A stretch of 64,000 bases of DNA from Streptomyces sp. CNQ-509 (GTDB lineage: Bacteria; Actinomycetota; Actinomycetes; Streptomycetales; Streptomycetaceae), in NCBI RefSeq assembly GCF_001011035.1, contig NZ_CP011492.1, positions 6,193,447 through 6,257,446 on the forward strand, given 5' to 3'. Within the stretch, counting starts at the first letter, position 1, and every line of letters begins with the position of its first letter. This document shows positions 63,200-64,000 of the stretch, piece by piece. The notes beneath the pieces were generated by a model. It was not told the origin of the DNA. It was given only the letters and a program-made list of their open reading frames with translations, and ran no database searches. A program made the translations under genes and the position numbers.

Positions 63200-64000
63200 A
63201 TGGATGCCATCATCTCCGGAACCGATCTCGCGAGCGACCTGGCGGGCCCGCGGCCGCCGGTCGTGCTCGACGTGCGCTACACGCTCGGCGGCCCGCCGGG
63301 CCGCCCCGAGTACGAGGCGGGCCACATCCCGGGCGCCGTCTACGTCGACCTGGACGCCGAGCTGGCCGCCCCGCCCGGACCCGCGGGCCGCCATCCGCTC
63401 CCCGACCTCGGCGTCTTCGGTGCGGCCATGCGCCGCGCGGGCGTCTCCGGCGACCGGCCCGTGGTCGTATACGACGGCGGACAGGGCTGGTCCGCCGCGC
63501 GCTGCTGGTGGCTGCTGCGCTACACCGGCCACCCCGACGTCCGCGTCCTCGACGGCGGCCTCGCCGCCTGGCCCGGCGAACTCTCCCGGGAGACGCCCGC
63601 GGCCGGCGAGGGGGACTTCACGCCCGAGCCGGGTGCCCTGCCGGTGCTCACCGCGGCGGAGACCGGCGTACTCGCCCGCCGCGGCGTGCTGTTCGACGCC
63701 CGCACGGGGGAGCGCTACCGCGGCGAGACGGAGCCCATCGACCCGGTCGCGGGCCACATCCCCGGCGCCGTCTCGGCGCCGACGGCGGAGAACCTCGGCG
63801 CGGACCGGACCTTCCTGCCCGCGGCGGAGCTGGCGGCACGGTTCCGGGCGCTCGGGGCGGCGCCGGGTACGGAGGTCGGGGTGTACTGCGGCTCGGGGGT
63901 GTCCGCCGCCCAGGAGGTGCTGGCCCTGGAGATCGCGGGCATCCCCGCGGCGCTCTACCCGGGTTCGTGGTCGGAGTGGGTCGCGGACCCGGCGCGGCCG
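63200..64000 (+). CDS. Rhodanese-type sulfurtransferase (3' end beyond window)
   Basis: A thiosulfate or 3-mercaptopyruvate sulfurtransferase with tandem rhodanese domains. The N-terminal domain runs about 1-130 (VVLDVRYTLGGPPGRPEYEAGHIPGAVYVDLDAELA; VVVYDGGQGWSAARCWWLLRYTG). The C-terminal domain, from about 160, carries the catalytic Cys230 in VYCGSGVSA. That loop suggests a 3-mercaptopyruvate-type enzyme. The frame is open to the window end, after 267 codons. ATG 63200 gives the usual N-terminus MDAIISGTDLAS; the in-frame ATG at 63191 is an alternative. CAGGAT 7 nt before 63200 could be a leaderless -10. Confidence 0.93.
   Translation, partial: MDAIISGTDLASDLAGPRPPVVLDVRYTLGGPPGRPEYEAGHIPGAVYVDLDAELAAPPGPAGRHPLPDLGVFGAAMRRAGVSGDRPVVVYDGGQGWSAARCWWLLRYTGHPDVRVLDGGLAAWPGELSRETPAAGEGDFTPEPGALPVLTAAETGVLARRGVLFDARTGERYRGETEPIDPVAGHIPGAVSAPTAENLGADRTFLPAAELAARFRALGAAPGTEVGVYCGSGVSAAQEVLALEIAGIPAALYPGSWSEWVADPARP

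Overview
The window is about 73% GC chromosomal DNA from a filamentous actinomycete. I infer Streptomyces or a close relative. The principal sigma factor HrdB sits directly downstream of the sporulation regulator WhiH. Paralogous topoisomerase IV genes (parE, parC) flank a metabolic block. NrdR/NrdJ, HPr and an inverted-order Pat acetyltransferase lie in the order I remember for the Streptomyces core chromosome. No rRNA, tRNA, CRISPR array, insertion sequence or phage gene was seen.

Layout. 1-2.7 kb is an SOS block: the 3' end of recA, recX, and convergent lexA with a clear LexA box. 2.9-6.8 kb carries nrdR-nrdJ behind two NrdR boxes. 6.9-12.6 kb is accessory: a LysR/RidA divergent pair, a DUF4937 protein, an ADP-ribosylglycohydrolase, and a DHA2 efflux pump divergent from its TetR regulator with two shared operators. 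12.7-17.3 kb is nucleic-acid metabolism: rnhB, a detached helicase C-terminal-like protein, a protein of unknown function, and a RecQ helicase fused to a phosphoribosyltransferase domain. 17.3-25.2 kb holds a methyltransferase, a DUF4192 protein, a debranching-enzyme-like glucosidase, an NrtR-like NUDIX regulator and a fused ABC ATPase-permease with degenerate catalytic motifs.

25.3-36.2 kb is whiH, hrdB, a two-gene patatin/membrane-kinase operon, a secreted trypsin-like protease, a small zinc-ribbon-like protein and parE. 36.2-43.9 kb, all on the minus strand, is an alpha-glucoside uptake and hydrolysis cluster: a LacI regulator, binding protein, two permeases, a GH13 alpha-glucosidase, a small secreted protein and a GH99 enzyme. 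44-50.3 kb holds an iron-box-controlled sucrase/ferredoxin-like protein, a CitA/DcuS-type histidine kinase without a neighbouring response regulator, an ActP-like symporter with its DUF485 partner, and a serine/threonine dehydratase. 50.3-64 kb holds parC, an active/inactive M16 peptidase pair, a GntR regulator, ptsH (HPr), patA, a DUF5998-phosphodiesterase pair, a two-domain VOC protein and the start of a sulfurtransferase.

Two themes recur. Several plus-strand genes have a -10-like hexamer 6-9 nt before the start codon, which suggests leaderless transcripts. Most divergent gene pairs have a perfect or near-perfect inverted repeat between them. The least explained unit is the patatin plus atypical membrane kinase operon at 28.8-32.2 kb. 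It has its own promoter and an intact kinase catalytic set, and it lies between two of the most conserved genes in the region.
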